Source of the DNA: Alphaproteobacteria bacterium
Lineage (GTDB): Bacteria > Pseudomonadota > Alphaproteobacteria > Rickettsiales > UBA8987
Length of the DNA stretch: 64,000 nt
Direction: 5' to 3'
Assembly: GCA_030429625.1 (NCBI GenBank)
Contig: JAUIFA010000003.1
Coordinates: 44,898 to 108,897 of the forward strand
Numbering within the stretch: the first letter of the stretch is position 1; every line of letters begins with the position of its first letter. The position numbers and the translations under genes were made by a program. Below are positions 36,138 through 44,965 of the stretch, one piece after another. Below the pieces are notes generated by a model, which ran no database searches, was not told the origin of the DNA, and worked only from the letters and a program-made list of their open reading frames with translations.

Positions 36138-36308
36138 GTCATTCTCAGCCGAAGGCTGGGAATCCAGGGTAAAGAAGATTGGGTCCTGTAGTCAGGCCAT
36201 GGGATGACTCCACCCACTCCGTCATTCTGTGAAGCGATAGCTTGCACAGAACCTATTTTTGTATTTTTATGGATCCTGTGCTAACGCTTTGCGTTCCACA
36301 GGATGACG
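36138..36308. repeat. Dispersed palindromic repeat, copy A
   Basis: Two modules, each opening with GTCATTCT and closing with the inverted form GGATGAC. The first opens GTCATTCTCAG, continues CTGGGAATCCAG and ends GTCAGGCCATGGGATGAC. The second (36219-36308) opens CCGTCATTCTGTGAAGCGA and ends CCACAGGATGACG. A second copy lies at 36964-37173. It has no reading frame and begins immediately after tldD. It resembles small non-autonomous palindromic elements known from other alphaproteobacteria. Confidence 0.75.
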
Positions 36309-36325
36309 ACACTTGCATTACCCTT

Positions 36326-36369
36326 AAAAAAGTGAAGGCCCCGCAACACACAGTGTGTTGGGGGCCTTC
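36326..36369 (-). terminator. Intrinsic terminator of the gene at 36793
   Basis: On the minus strand, a long stem made of GAAGGCCCCCAACACAC and its near-complement (36334-36369) is followed, after two bases, by six T (36326-36331). It lies 16 bases past the stop of the membrane-protein gene. Confidence 0.88.
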
Positions 36370-36385
36370 TGGGGGAAAGGGGGAT

Positions 36386-36793
36386 TTAGCTTGGAAGCGC
36401 TGTGAAGATTAATCCAGCTATCATTCCAATTGTGATACCGAATCCGCTCAGCCAGAACACCCAGCGCATTCCGGGTTTTCCTTTGAGTGCAGGGCGACGG
36501 TACAGCCACCCTTCACTCGAACCCAGAATGACCATGAAGATCAGCAGGAAGACCATGTTATCCATGATCAATGCCGTGAGTCCCATCAAGATGAAGTTCA
36601 CAGCCCCCATCAGCAAGCCTACAACAACACCTAATCCATGACTAAGTGCCCATAGAAAAAACCGAACGATCCAGTTTCTCTTGGCTTCGGTAGGCGTCTC
36701 AGTCTTTTCATCCTTAGCCACCGCCGTCGTCTCAGTCGTTTCTTCTTCGCCGTTGACCGTCAGATCACGTTCTTCGCCGTTGTTCGTGGACAT
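36386..36793 (-). CDS. Small membrane protein with acidic N-terminus, unknown
   Basis: 135 residues from the ATG at 36793, with AAAGGGG seven bases upstream; the frame is open back to 36880 but without a ribosome site. The first 45 residues are acidic and threonine-rich. Three or four hydrophobic helices follow (around 50-70, 72-92 and 110-132). No family recognised. It is a solitary unit with a palindrome in its leader and a strong terminator, and lies between two copies of a dispersed repeat. Base use looks richer in GC than rpoD or the pilin genes. Confidence 0.65.
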   Translation of the reverse strand: MSTNNGEERDLTVNGEEETTETTAVAKDEKTETPTEAKRNWIVRFFLWALSHGLGVVVGLLMGAVNFILMGLTALIMDNMVFLLIFMVILGSSEGWLYRRPALKGKPGMRWVFWLSGFGITIGMIAGLIFTALPS

Positions 36794-36844
36794 TGGTATG
36801 CCCCTTTCGTTTTTTTGGAGAGATTTGGAAGTCTCTATACAAAA

Positions 36845-36858
36845 CATGCACGTGCATG
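36845..36858. promoter_or_regulatory. 14-bp perfect palindrome upstream of the gene at 36793
   Basis: CATGCACGTGCATG is fully self-complementary and lies 52 bases upstream of the start, in the presumed promoter or leader. It could be an operator for a dimeric regulator. Confidence 0.4.
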
Positions 36859-36963
36859 AGAATATAAAGAAATCTCTCACACAGTTGTTGTTTTGAAGAA
36901 TCAGCTTTTATTATAAGCAAAAAATAGGAATAAGTCAAATTTAATTAAAAATTAATATATTTT

Positions 36964-37173
36964 GTCATTCTCAGACAAAGTCTGGGAATCCAGAAAGAGT
37001 GGTGCTGGATCTCCACCTACGGTGAAGATGACAACCTCATTTCCGTCATTCTGTGAAGCGAGAGCTTACACAGAATCTATTTCTCTGTTTGTATGGATAT
37101 TGTGCTATTACCCGACGGTAATCCACAGGATGACGGCAGAAAGCTGAATTCCGCAGTCAGGCCACGGGATGAC
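36964..37173. repeat. Dispersed palindromic repeat, copy B
   Basis: Same modules as the copy at 36138-36308: GTCATTCTCAG at the start, then CTGGGAATCCAG. A second module (37043-37136) opens CCGTCATTCTGTGAAGCGA and closes CCACAGGATGACG. In the first 40 bases of that module the two copies differ at only three positions. Here the GTCAGGCCACGGGATGAC end lies after the second module instead of before it, so the modules are arranged differently. It ends 39 bases before the rpoD stop. Confidence 0.75.
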
Positions 37174-37212
37174 ACCACATACTATCAATCAGTAACGGGC
37201 AGCACCAGATCA

Positions 37213-39222
37213 CTAATTGGAAATAAACCCACGTAGTTTTTTGCTGCGGCTTGGATGTTTGAGCTTACGCAATGCTTTAGCCTCAATCTGACGGATACGC
37301 TCCCGTGTGACGGAGAATTGCTGACCTACTTCTTCGAGCGTATGGTCAGTGTTCATGCCAATGCCAAAACGCATACGTAACACACGTTCTTCACGTGGTG
37401 TAAGGCTAGCCAGAATACGGGTTGTGGTGTCTTTTAAGTTAGAATGCACTGCCGCATCAAGAGGCTGAATAGCGTTTTTATCCTCAATAAAGTCACCAAG
37501 GAAGCTGCCATCTTCATCACCCACTGGAGTTTCAAGCGAAACCGGCTCTTTAGCGATTTTCATCACCTTACGGATTTTTTCCAGCGGCATGGAAAGCTTA
37601 TGTGCCAGCTCTTCAGGAGTGGGTTCGCGTCCCATTTCATGTGACATCTGTCGTGATGTGCGCACAATTTTGTTGATGGTTTCAATCATGTGCACAGGAA
37701 TACGGATGGTGCGCGCCTGATCTGCAATAGAGCGGGTAATGGCTTGACGAATCCACCAAGTAGCATAAGTGGAAAACTTATAGCCACGGCGATATTCAAA
37801 TTTATCTACCGCTTTCATCAGGCCGATATTACCTTCTTGAATAAGGTCAAGGAATTGCAGCCCGCGATTGGTATATTTTTTAGCAATGGAAATCACCAAA
37901 CGTAAATTGGCTTCAATCATTTCTTTCTTAGCACGGTTGGTAATCCTGTCACCTTTTTGGATGGAGCTGACAATACGCTTGAATTCAGAAATATCTGTGC
38001 CCATTTTCTCAGCAATCACTTTAATTTCTTTCAAAATCTTGTCTAGTTTTTCCTTATCGCTTTCCACCAGCTCTGTCCAACCCTTATCCTTGTTCTTGGC
38101 CATTTCTTTTAGCCATTGAGGGTTAAGCTCGTTGCCAAGATAATGTTTTAGGAAATTTTCGAGTTTGATCTTTTTGTTTTCAGCAAGGCGACGTAATTTT
38201 CCTTCGGCCGTCATCAGACGCTTATTGTGACCGTACAACTCGTCGATGATGTACATGATACAATTTTCATTAAGAAAAATATTATTGACCAATTCGGTCA
38301 ACTCTTCCTGTGTTTTCTTGAACTTTTTCTGGTTCGATTCACTGACGTTCTTATTGTCCAGCGCGTAGGCCAGCCTTTCTTCGTGAAGATGAATCATTTC
38401 CTCACTTTTGTTGACAATTTTTTCCAATGTTTTAAGAATACTTGGCTTTAATGTTTCTTCCATTGCCGCCAGAGAGATATTGCTGATAAATTCATCGTCC
38501 TCTTCATCTTCATCAATATCAGCAACGTCTTCATCGTCGTCAGATATGGGTGGGATAGTTTTCTCAGCAACGTCTTCATCCACGTCTTCTTTCTCGGTGC
38601 TTTTGGCTTTTACGCCTTCAGGCGGAATTTGCTCCTCACCAATAATAATACCCATTTCTGCGTTATAGGCCGCATCAAGGTCAATAATATCACGCAATAA
38701 AAGCTTATCCATGATTAAATCATTGTACCAAATGACAAAGTTACGCATAGCAGCAGGGCTTTCGCATAACGAATTCATCATCATGTTACGGCCTTTTTCG
38801 ATCCGCTTGGCAATTTCAACTTCGCCCTCACGAGAAAGTAGTTCTACATTGCCCATTTCCCGAAGATACATGCGTACGGGATCATCGGTACGGCTTGAAG
38901 AAATAGTTGTGCTTTCTTCCGATTTTGATGATTCTTCTTCGTCATCGCTTTCAGAATCCAGATTTTCAAGGACTTCGTCCTTCTCTGTCACAGAAACATT
39001 ATTTTCTGTAAGCATGTTGATTAACGATTCAATATGTTCTGAAGTCACCAATTCCGCAGGCAGTTGTGCGCTTACCTCGTCAAGGGTAATAAAACCCTTT
39101 CCTTTAGAAAGCTTCACCAGTTTTTTACAAACTGTATCAAGAAGTGCAGTGTTTTTGTCTTTATTTTCAGGTGATTGTTTTGTATTACCTTCTTTTTTCT
39201 GTGTGCTCTTATCGTCTTTCAT
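37213..39222 (-). CDS. rpoD: RNA polymerase primary sigma factor (sigma70)
   Basis: 669 residues from the ATG at 39222; a TTG at 39228 is better placed relative to TAGGAG and is an alternative. Regions 1.2 to 4.2 are complete: [11 protein letters not shown] (1.2), the core [25 protein letters not shown] (2.1-2.2) and [17 protein letters not shown] (2.3-2.4). Region 4.2 ([20 protein letters not shown]) is the -35-binding helix-turn-helix. The long non-conserved insert between 1.2 and 2.1 holds a very acidic stretch (about 205-245). It follows dnaG, the conserved dnaG-rpoD order. Confidence 0.97.
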   Translation of the reverse strand: MKDDKSTQKKEGNTKQSPENKDKNTALLDTVCKKLVKLSKGKGFITLDEVSAQLPAELVTSEHIESLINMLTENNVSVTEKDEVLENLDSESDDEEESSKSEESTTISSSRTDDPVRMYLREMGNVELLSREGEVEIAKRIEKGRNMMMNSLCESPAAMRNFVIWYNDLIMDKLLLRDIIDLDAAYNAEMGIIIGEEQIPPEGVKAKSTEKEDVDEDVAEKTIPPISDDDEDVADIDEDEEDDEFISNISLAAMEETLKPSILKTLEKIVNKSEEMIHLHEERLAYALDNKNVSESNQKKFKKTQEELTELVNNIFLNENCIMYIIDELYGHNKRLMTAEGKLRRLAENKKIKLENFLKHYLGNELNPQWLKEMAKNKDKGWTELVESDKEKLDKILKEIKVIAEKMGTDISEFKRIVSSIQKGDRITNRAKKEMIEANLRLVISIAKKYTNRGLQFLDLIQEGNIGLMKAVDKFEYRRGYKFSTYATWWIRQAITRSIADQARTIRIPVHMIETINKIVRTSRQMSHEMGREPTPEELAHKLSMPLEKIRKVMKIAKEPVSLETPVGDEDGSFLGDFIEDKNAIQPLDAAVHSNLKDTTTRILASLTPREERVLRMRFGIGMNTDHTLEEVGQQFSVTRERIRQIEAKALRKLKHPSRSKKLRGFISN

Positions 39223-39252
39223 ACACAAAGATGCTCCTATAGTAACCAAAAA

Positions 39253-41076
39253 TTAATTGTCCAGCGCTGCTTCATACGACAAATATTTGGTTTTTACCAG
39301 CTTTTTTAACACATCTTTCTGTTCTTTTAGCTCTTTTAATCTCTCATGAGACGCATCTGATAATATTGTATTGTCATTTGCCAGCATATTATATTCATTA
39401 TCAATGATAAGACTATGGTAGCTGGAGAGTATGTATTCCCAGGCTTTTAACGCAATTTCAAAGGGCGAACTGCTTTTAATAGAAGGGTCTATGGGCACAT
39501 GTTTTTCCATTTGTTTGATTTTGTCCAATATGTCGCCATCAATCACGCGATGTAGATCATCAGTATTTTTTATTTCTTCATCTGAAACCATATCAATAAT
39601 AGCATATTGTATTTCAGTTAGTGTGCTGTCTGACAAATTTAAGTGCGCATAGGATTCTTCAATATCTGTGTCCTCAAGCAATTTCGGATGATAGTAGGGT
39701 GCCAGTGTAAGCATGGTTTCGTATCTGTGTAATTGGTTTGTTGAAAGGATTTTTGTTGCTATACGAGCAGTTGATTTGTTGCCCTCGGGCGATAGATTTT
39801 TGGTCTTCTGTAGCTCCCACAATTTGTCCTTGAAGAAGGTGCGATAATATTGTGAGACAGTTTTATCGTGGATATTTTGGCTGAGCTGGATAAGCCGGTG
39901 TTCTATGGCAGCTTTCTGTTCCGGAGTCTCAAATTTGTTGTTTTGCAGTACTTCATTCCAAATAATATCCGATAAAGTCATCGCATTTTTAATGATTCTT
40001 TTTAACTCTGTAACGCCCGCATTTTTAATCACATCGTCTGGGTCTTCTCCGTTGGGTAAAGAAGAAAACTTCAATGAATAGCCTGGTTTTAGAATGGGCA
40101 AAACATTGTGGGCGGCACGCAACATTGCTCGTTTTCCTGCTTTGTCCCCATCCATGCAGACGGTTGGCTCCTTAGTGACTTTCCACATAAGCTGTATGTG
40201 TTCTTGGGTCAGTGCCGTTCCAAGCGGAGCAACCACATTTTTAATACCAGCTTCGTACATGGCAATGACATCCATGTAACCTTCAACAGCAATGATATTT
40301 TGTGCGTCATAGGCCGCTTGTCTGGCCAGATCAAAACCATATAACACATTGCTTTTATGGAACAAATCAGTTTCGGGGGAGTTAAGGTATTTTGGCTGTC
40401 CTTCGCCCAAAATTCTCCCGCCAAAGGCAATGACCTTGCCACGATAATCCATAATCGGGTAAATAATACGGTTGTGAAAACGGTCATAGCTCTTTTTATT
40501 TCTGTCTTCAGGCTGAATTATAAGGCCGGTATCGAGAAGTTGCTGTTGGCTAAAGCCTTTTTCTAACAAAGCTTTCTGTAGAGATTGGCGATCTTCTGGC
40601 GCAAAACCAAGTCGAAACACATCAATTGCGCCCTGTGAAATTCCACGCTTTGTAAGGTAGTTTTTTGCTGCCCTACCACTGTCGCTATGGAGTTGTGTAT
40701 AAAACCACTGGCACGCTTCCTCACATACATCGTACAAGGTAAGCTGTTTTTCATATTTTCTCTGAGTTTCTTTGTCAGGTTTTGGAACGGCCATTCCTGC
40801 TATGTCTGCAAGTTTATTCACCGCCTCAATAAAGCCCAAACCCTCCGTTTCCATTATAAATTTAAGATTATTCCCATGCGCACCACAGCCAAAACAATGG
40901 TAAAAACCTTTAGGGTCACTTACGGTAAATGAGGGAGTCTTTTCATTATGAAAAGGGCATAAGCCTAAATATTCACCGCCGGCTTTATGCTTTAACTTCA
41001 CTCGACTGCCAACAATCTGCGAAGGCTGGACTCGATTATTCAGCTCGTCGATAAAAGAAGGTGGAAATTGTACCAT
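39253..41076 (-). CDS. dnaG: DNA primase
   Basis: 607 residues from the ATG at 41076; the longer frame to 41115 adds residues unlike the family. Synthesises RNA primers at the replication fork. N-terminal zinc-binding domain (CPFHNEKTPSFTV and HCFGCGAHG), TOPRIM catalytic core (EGYMDVIAMYEAG; then CMDGDKAGKRA with the metal-binding acidic residues), and a helical C-terminal DnaB-interaction domain. Stop and rpoD start are 30 bases apart, suggesting one operon. Confidence 0.96.
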   Translation of the reverse strand: MVQFPPSFIDELNNRVQPSQIVGSRVKLKHKAGGEYLGLCPFHNEKTPSFTVSDPKGFYHCFGCGAHGNNLKFIMETEGLGFIEAVNKLADIAGMAVPKPDKETQRKYEKQLTLYDVCEEACQWFYTQLHSDSGRAAKNYLTKRGISQGAIDVFRLGFAPEDRQSLQKALLEKGFSQQQLLDTGLIIQPEDRNKKSYDRFHNRIIYPIMDYRGKVIAFGGRILGEGQPKYLNSPETDLFHKSNVLYGFDLARQAAYDAQNIIAVEGYMDVIAMYEAGIKNVVAPLGTALTQEHIQLMWKVTKEPTVCMDGDKAGKRAMLRAAHNVLPILKPGYSLKFSSLPNGEDPDDVIKNAGVTELKRIIKNAMTLSDIIWNEVLQNNKFETPEQKAAIEHRLIQLSQNIHDKTVSQYYRTFFKDKLWELQKTKNLSPEGNKSTARIATKILSTNQLHRYETMLTLAPYYHPKLLEDTDIEESYAHLNLSDSTLTEIQYAIIDMVSDEEIKNTDDLHRVIDGDILDKIKQMEKHVPIDPSIKSSSPFEIALKAWEYILSSYHSLIIDNEYNMLANDNTILSDASHERLKELKEQKDVLKKLVKTKYLSYEAALDN

Positions 41077-41171
41077 ATTTATGGGTCTTATTACTGTGAC
41101 ATTTAAAATATACAATACCTAATAAAGCATTATCATTATTTTTCAAGTAAGTTGTAAATATTGCTACAAAA

Positions 41172-41306
41172 ATCGGCAAAAAACCGATGTTGCAAAAATA
41201 ACACAATCGTAGAACAACAAGCAGTAAAATAGTAACAAATATCGCAATAAAGTTTGCGATGCCTTATCCGCAGCGTTATCTATACGCCATATATCCCCTT
41301 TAGGGG
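41172..41306 (+). promoter_or_regulatory. Structured leader/promoter region of the porin gene
   Basis: Three short hairpins precede the porin start: ATCGG/CCGAT (41172-41188), ATCGCAA/TTGCGAT (41241-41260) and CCCC/GGGG (41295-41306). The last is 22 bases upstream of the AGGAG ribosome site and may stabilise an abundant mRNA or mask the site. I could not assign a confident -35/-10 pair. Confidence 0.35.
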
Positions 41307-41338
41307 TACATTTTAAACTACATGCTTAGGAGATGGCA

Positions 41339-42613
41339 ATGTTACTTAACACTAAAAAGACTGCTTTCGCTGCACTTGCTGCTTGTACAGTACTTACTTC
41401 TACTGCTGCATTCGCAGGTGGTAGTATGGAAGCTGATACGGCTGTAAATGACGGTTCTTTAGAATCTGCAATTACTAATGGTACTGCATATGTTGATGCT
41501 CGCTACCGTTATGAATATGTTGATCAAAATGGTTTTGCAGACTCTGCAAACGCTTCAACTCTTCGTACAAACCTTGGTTATAAAACAGGTACTTGGAATG
41601 ACCTAAGTGCGGTTATTGAGGTGCAAAATATTACTGCTATTGGTGAAGACGATTACAACGACACTATTAATACATCTACTCGTCCAGTTATTGCTGATCC
41701 TGAAAGCACAGAAGTAAATGAAGCCAAATTAATCTTCACAGGCATTGAAGACACTACAGTGGTAGTTGGTCGTCAACGTGTTGACCTTGATAACCAACGT
41801 CATATTGGTACAGTTGGCTTCCGTCAAAATGACCAAACTTATGATGCCATCGCTGTTGTCAATAACTCTATCCAAGATGTAACAGCCACTTATGGCTATG
41901 TTGATAACGTAAACCGTATCAATGGCGACGATCATGCAAATGGTAACCTTGACACACACACACATCTATTTAACGTAGGTTACACAGGTCTTGATCTTGG
42001 TAAGATCACTGCTTACGGTTATTTGATTGATCTTAATGATGCGGCGCTTTCTGGTCTTTCTTCAGAAACTTACGGTCTGCGTTTCGCTGGTAAAACTGCG
42101 GCTCAAGAAGGTCTTGATGTAACGTATGCTGCTGAGTATGCTATTCAATCTGATTATGCCGACAATACTTCTAACTACGATGCTAACTATTACCTTGCTG
42201 AGTTAGGTCTTGACGGTGGTAACTGGAACTTTGGTCTAGGTTATGAAGTTCTTGGTGCTGATGGAGCTGCCGGTTCTTTCCAAACTGTTCTTGGTACTAA
42301 CCATGCATTTAATGGTTGGGCTGATGTATTTTCTGGCGGTACTCCTGCTAACGGTCTTGAAGACATGTATGTTAAAGCACACTATACTATCCAAGCTGGT
42401 AACGAGCTTGCTGACGGTATCAGACTATGTGCTGCATATCACCAATTTGATGCTGAGCAAGGTGGCGCGGACTATGGCGACGAAGTAAATCTTGGAATCT
42501 CTAAAGATTTCGGTAAGAATTACAGCGCATCTATCCAATACGCTAACTACAGTGCTGATACATTCTCTGTTGATACTGAGAAATATTGGTTAACTTTCGG
42601 CGCTAAATTCTAA
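41339..42613 (+). CDS. Outer-membrane porin-like beta-barrel protein, probably abundant
   Basis: 424 residues from the ATG at 41339, six bases after a perfect AGGAG; the ATG at 41333 overlaps that site. A signal peptide ends at AFA near residue 26. The mature part alternates short polar/aromatic strands (YVDARYRYEYVD, VVVGRQRVDLDNQR, YGYLIDL, YAAEYAIQSDY), is rich in Gly, Asn and Asp, and ends in phenylalanine (YWLTFGAKF), as barrel proteins do. The NQRHIGTVGFRQN segment resembles alginate-export/porin families of alphaproteobacteria. Strong preference for codons such as GGT, CGT and AAC, a strong ribosome site and a strong terminator suggest high expression. Substrate unknown. Confidence 0.8.
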   Translation: MLLNTKKTAFAALAACTVLTSTAAFAGGSMEADTAVNDGSLESAITNGTAYVDARYRYEYVDQNGFADSANASTLRTNLGYKTGTWNDLSAVIEVQNITAIGEDDYNDTINTSTRPVIADPESTEVNEAKLIFTGIEDTTVVVGRQRVDLDNQRHIGTVGFRQNDQTYDAIAVVNNSIQDVTATYGYVDNVNRINGDDHANGNLDTHTHLFNVGYTGLDLGKITAYGYLIDLNDAALSGLSSETYGLRFAGKTAAQEGLDVTYAAEYAIQSDYADNTSNYDANYYLAELGLDGGNWNFGLGYEVLGADGAAGSFQTVLGTNHAFNGWADVFSGGTPANGLEDMYVKAHYTIQAGNELADGIRLCAAYHQFDAEQGGADYGDEVNLGISKDFGKNYSASIQYANYSADTFSVDTEKYWLTFGAKF

Positions 42614-42641
42614 TATTAGAATTTAAGTTTAAGTAACAATT

Positions 42642-42672
42642 AAGCCCCGTTGCAATGCTGCGGGGCTTTTTT
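42642..42672 (+). terminator. Intrinsic terminator of the porin gene
   Basis: AAGCCCCG (42642-42649) and CGGGGCTT (42661-42668) form a GC-rich stem followed by a T-run to 42672, 28 bases after the porin stop. Confidence 0.9.
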
Positions 42673-42952
42673 GTTACCTATAAACAGATATTATCATAGA
42701 AAGAAGAAAGGGGTTCTTTATTCTTCTAATCCTTCCGTCATCGAGAGTATCCTTCTAAGGATGCTTGTAAGGTGAGGGGGTTCTTGGGTAGATAATGGTT
42801 AGTAATGTATTAGGTGTGGTAAATAAGAAGAGGTAAAGCTCTGGATAGAAGCTTTGGGAAAGGATAGTTAAGAGCCTTATCTCTTCTCTTAGAATGTTTA
42901 TAAGAACTCTATTATTAGATATAATTCTTATAAACACCGGCTATTTCATATT
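42673..42952. other. Spacer between porin terminator and pilin stop, with inverted repeats
   Basis: No gene seen. It contains AGAAGAA/TTCTTCT (42702-42727) and a perfect 12-base inverted repeat TGTTTATAAGAA (42895-42906) / TTCTTATAAACA (42925-42936) with an 18-base loop. The latter lies 17 bases past the stop of the minor pilin gene, but without a T-run that would make it a clear terminator. Confidence 0.5.
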
Positions 42953-43336
42953 TTAAAAATTTGTATTGTTATCTTCATTTATTGTAAACACGCGTGCAGA
43001 GCTTGTTTCTTCTGCTCTGGCGGTAAAATCTTGAGTGGTTACTTGTAAAATACAATATTGGAACCCAGTTGTTGTGTCCGGAATTACCGTTTTACTATCA
43101 AATAAATTGGTGTTTATGTTTGCCGCGCCATCACCACAAGCAGCTCCGGTGATATAATAGGCATTATTATTGAGGTAATATTCCTGCTGCTGCATATAGA
43201 TTGCCCGTAAGTTATTTTTAACTGAGGTATCGTTAGCAGTCTGTTTATAACCAATATATTGCGGGATACCGATGGCTAACAAGATACCCATAATAGCAAC
43301 TACGGTAAGTAATTCTGTAAGTGTAAATCCTTTCAT
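42953..43336 (-). CDS. Type IV pilin-like protein (PilE type)
   Basis: 127 residues with a very short leader MKG, then FTLTELLTVVAIMGILLAIGIPQY, the type IV pilin N-terminal helix with Glu at mature position 5. A pair of cysteines (CGDG and CILQV) in the C-terminal half could close the D-loop disulfide. The middle matches PilE-like minor pilins (NNLRAIYMQQQEYYLNNNAYY). It lies downstream of the larger pilin gene but is separated from it by a terminator, so it may be expressed at a lower level by read-through. Confidence 0.88.
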   Translation of the reverse strand: MKGFTLTELLTVVAIMGILLAIGIPQYIGYKQTANDTSVKNNLRAIYMQQQEYYLNNNAYYITGAACGDGAANINTNLFDSKTVIPDTTTGFQYCILQVTTQDFTARAEETSSARVFTINEDNNTNF

Positions 43337-43386
43337 TTTTTATCCTAGTTGTTAAGAGTAATGTTATGGTTACCCATTATAGCTTT

Positions 43387-43428
43387 AAAAAAATAGCCCG
43401 CCTATGATAATCACATGAGGCGGGCTAT
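43387..43428 (-). terminator. Intrinsic terminator after the major pilin gene
   Basis: ATAGCCCGCCT (43393-43403) and AGGCGGGCTAT (43418-43428) form an 11-base perfect stem; on the minus strand it is followed by seven T (43387-43393). It separates the two pilin genes. Confidence 0.88.
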
Positions 43429-43462
43429 AAATTTGTGTTAGCCAAAAGCTAACGGTTCAGAA

Positions 43463-43957
43463 CTATTCTAATGTAACAATATCTGTGATAACAACACCAC
43501 TTTCGGTGGTAGTCGTAACAGTATAAGTATCACCGGACATAGTAGCATCACCACCATCAACCCCTGCAATGTTGGTTACACCCAACGAGTTACCAGTGGT
43601 CAATACAGACGCAGAACCAGGTACATATGGGTTGTTCCAGTTAGAAGCAGCACCATAAGAGACGATAGCCGCAGCCAAGCCAACAGCCGTACCCGCAAGA
43701 GTACAAGTGGTTGTGCCGGTTAGGCCTTCTAACACGTTGGTTGCACCAGCAGCACATTTTGCCCCTTCGGACTGAATCAAGTTAACGACGTTTTTATGCG
43801 TGGTTTGTGCCGACTTAATTTTAGCTTGTGCTTGATAGCCTTGATATTGCGGAATACCCACAGCAGCAAGAATACCTAGAATTGCAACAACTACGAGCAA
43901 TTCAATAAGTGTAAAACCTTCTTCACACTTCGTTTCAAATTTCTTAATATTAATCAT
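43463..43957 (-). CDS. Type IV pilin, probable major subunit (PilA type)
   Basis: 164 residues. A 14-residue leader ends in Gly (CEEG), then FTLIELLVVVAILGILAAVGIPQY, a canonical type IVa pilin helix with Glu at mature position 5. A cysteine pair (AKC and TTC) and a low-complexity Ala/Gly/Thr globular domain follow. It has its own GGAGAAAAA ribosome site, a long AT-rich upstream region and a strong terminator right after, as expected for an abundant fibre subunit. The prepilin peptidase gene is divergent from it. Confidence 0.9.
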   Translation of the reverse strand: MINIKKFETKCEEGFTLIELLVVVAILGILAAVGIPQYQGYQAQAKIKSAQTTHKNVVNLIQSEGAKCAAGATNVLEGLTGTTTCTLAGTAVGLAAAIVSYGAASNWNNPYVPGSASVLTTGNSLGVTNIAGVDGGDATMSGDTYTVTTTTESGVVITDIVTLE

Positions 43958-44308
43958 GGCTTTTTCTCCTTACCTATTTAATATTCTTTGAACCAGTCAT
44001 CTTTCTTTAAGATGGCACAGGCCACCCAAGATGTCAAGTAATAATTCATTGAAATAAAAGGATTTATTAGATTCTATTTAGTGAAATTTTAGATAAAATT
44101 TGATGTAAAAATATACCAAAAATATCTTAAAACCATCACCAATAGACTATAAATACCTATTACCCCTTGACCCCTAAAGATCTTATCTGATTAAAATTGT
44201 ATAAAATCAAGGCGATAAGAGCAAGAGGCAAAGTATATAAGTTCTGTTATGAAGGCTAATAATGTGATAATACTGTGTTAAAAATACAATGATTTTAGGA
44301 ATATTAAA
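43958..44308. other. 351-bp divergent promoter spacer between pilin and prepilin peptidase
   Basis: No gene seen; very AT-rich. On the minus strand a TTGACA (44032-44037) could be the -35 of the pilin promoter, but I see no good -10 at the right distance. A CATCTT/AAGATG hairpin lies in the leader. AGGA eight bases before 44309 serves the peptidase gene. Confidence 0.45.
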
Positions 44309-44965
44309 ATGAATGAACTTGTGGCGGTTATGGGTGGCGCGGTTGCCGGAATACTATTAAAAATTAGTGCGGATAGGCTAATAATACACCTTTCAAAAAA
44401 GAAATATAGCAATAATAATTATGTCTTCAGCGTTATTTTCACCATTATTTTAACAATATTGCCGATATATATGTGGGAAGTTTCGTTTAAGGCGTTTGCG
44501 GCGATGGTATTTTTTTACGGGTTGATTGTTCTGACTCTGGTCGACATAAAGCTGCAATTATTACCTAATATCATTACCTATCCGCTTATTGTTTTAGGGA
44601 TAGGGTGTAATTCTTTAGGAATATTTACTGATTTAGAGTCCGCATTGATTGGAGCATTTGCCGGATATTTCTCTCTGTGGGCAGTAAATATGATTTTTTA
44701 CCTTGTTCGTAAAAAACAGGGCATGGGATATGGTGATTTTAAACTGTTTTCGGCCATTGGGGCTTGGGTTGGTTGGCAGCTTTTGCCGTTGGTGATTTTA
44801 CTTTCTTCGGTTGTCGGAGTGCTCTGTGTTATAATTTTAGCTGGTCTTTCTAGGAAAAAAGTCGCGCAGCGTATACCTTTTGGCCCATATTTGGCGGGCG
44901 CAGGGACAATTGCGGTGTTGTGTGGTAATGAAATTGTGACGTGGTATCTTGGGTTGTTGGTTTAG
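44309..44965 (+). CDS. Prepilin peptidase, short form
   Basis: 218 residues, polytopic A24-type aspartic protease. The two catalytic aspartates are visible: Asp79 in LVDIKLQLLPN and Asp143 in the GMGYGDFKL (GxGD) motif. The IPFGPYLAGAG segment is also typical. The N-terminal cytoplasmic domain with paired CxxC cysteines that carries N-methyltransferase activity in PilD is absent; only a short basic loop (about 29-36) replaces it. It should process the nearby pilins and the pseudopilin at 9770. It is divergent from the pilin gene, and its stop overlaps the convergent methyltransferase gene by four bases. Confidence 0.9.
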   Translation: MNELVAVMGGAVAGILLKISADRLIIHLSKKKYSNNNYVFSVIFTIILTILPIYMWEVSFKAFAAMVFFYGLIVLTLVDIKLQLLPNIITYPLIVLGIGCNSLGIFTDLESALIGAFAGYFSLWAVNMIFYLVRKKQGMGYGDFKLFSAIGAWVGWQLLPLVILLSSVVGVLCVIILAGLSRKKVAQRIPFGPYLAGAGTIAVLCGNEIVTWYLGLLV

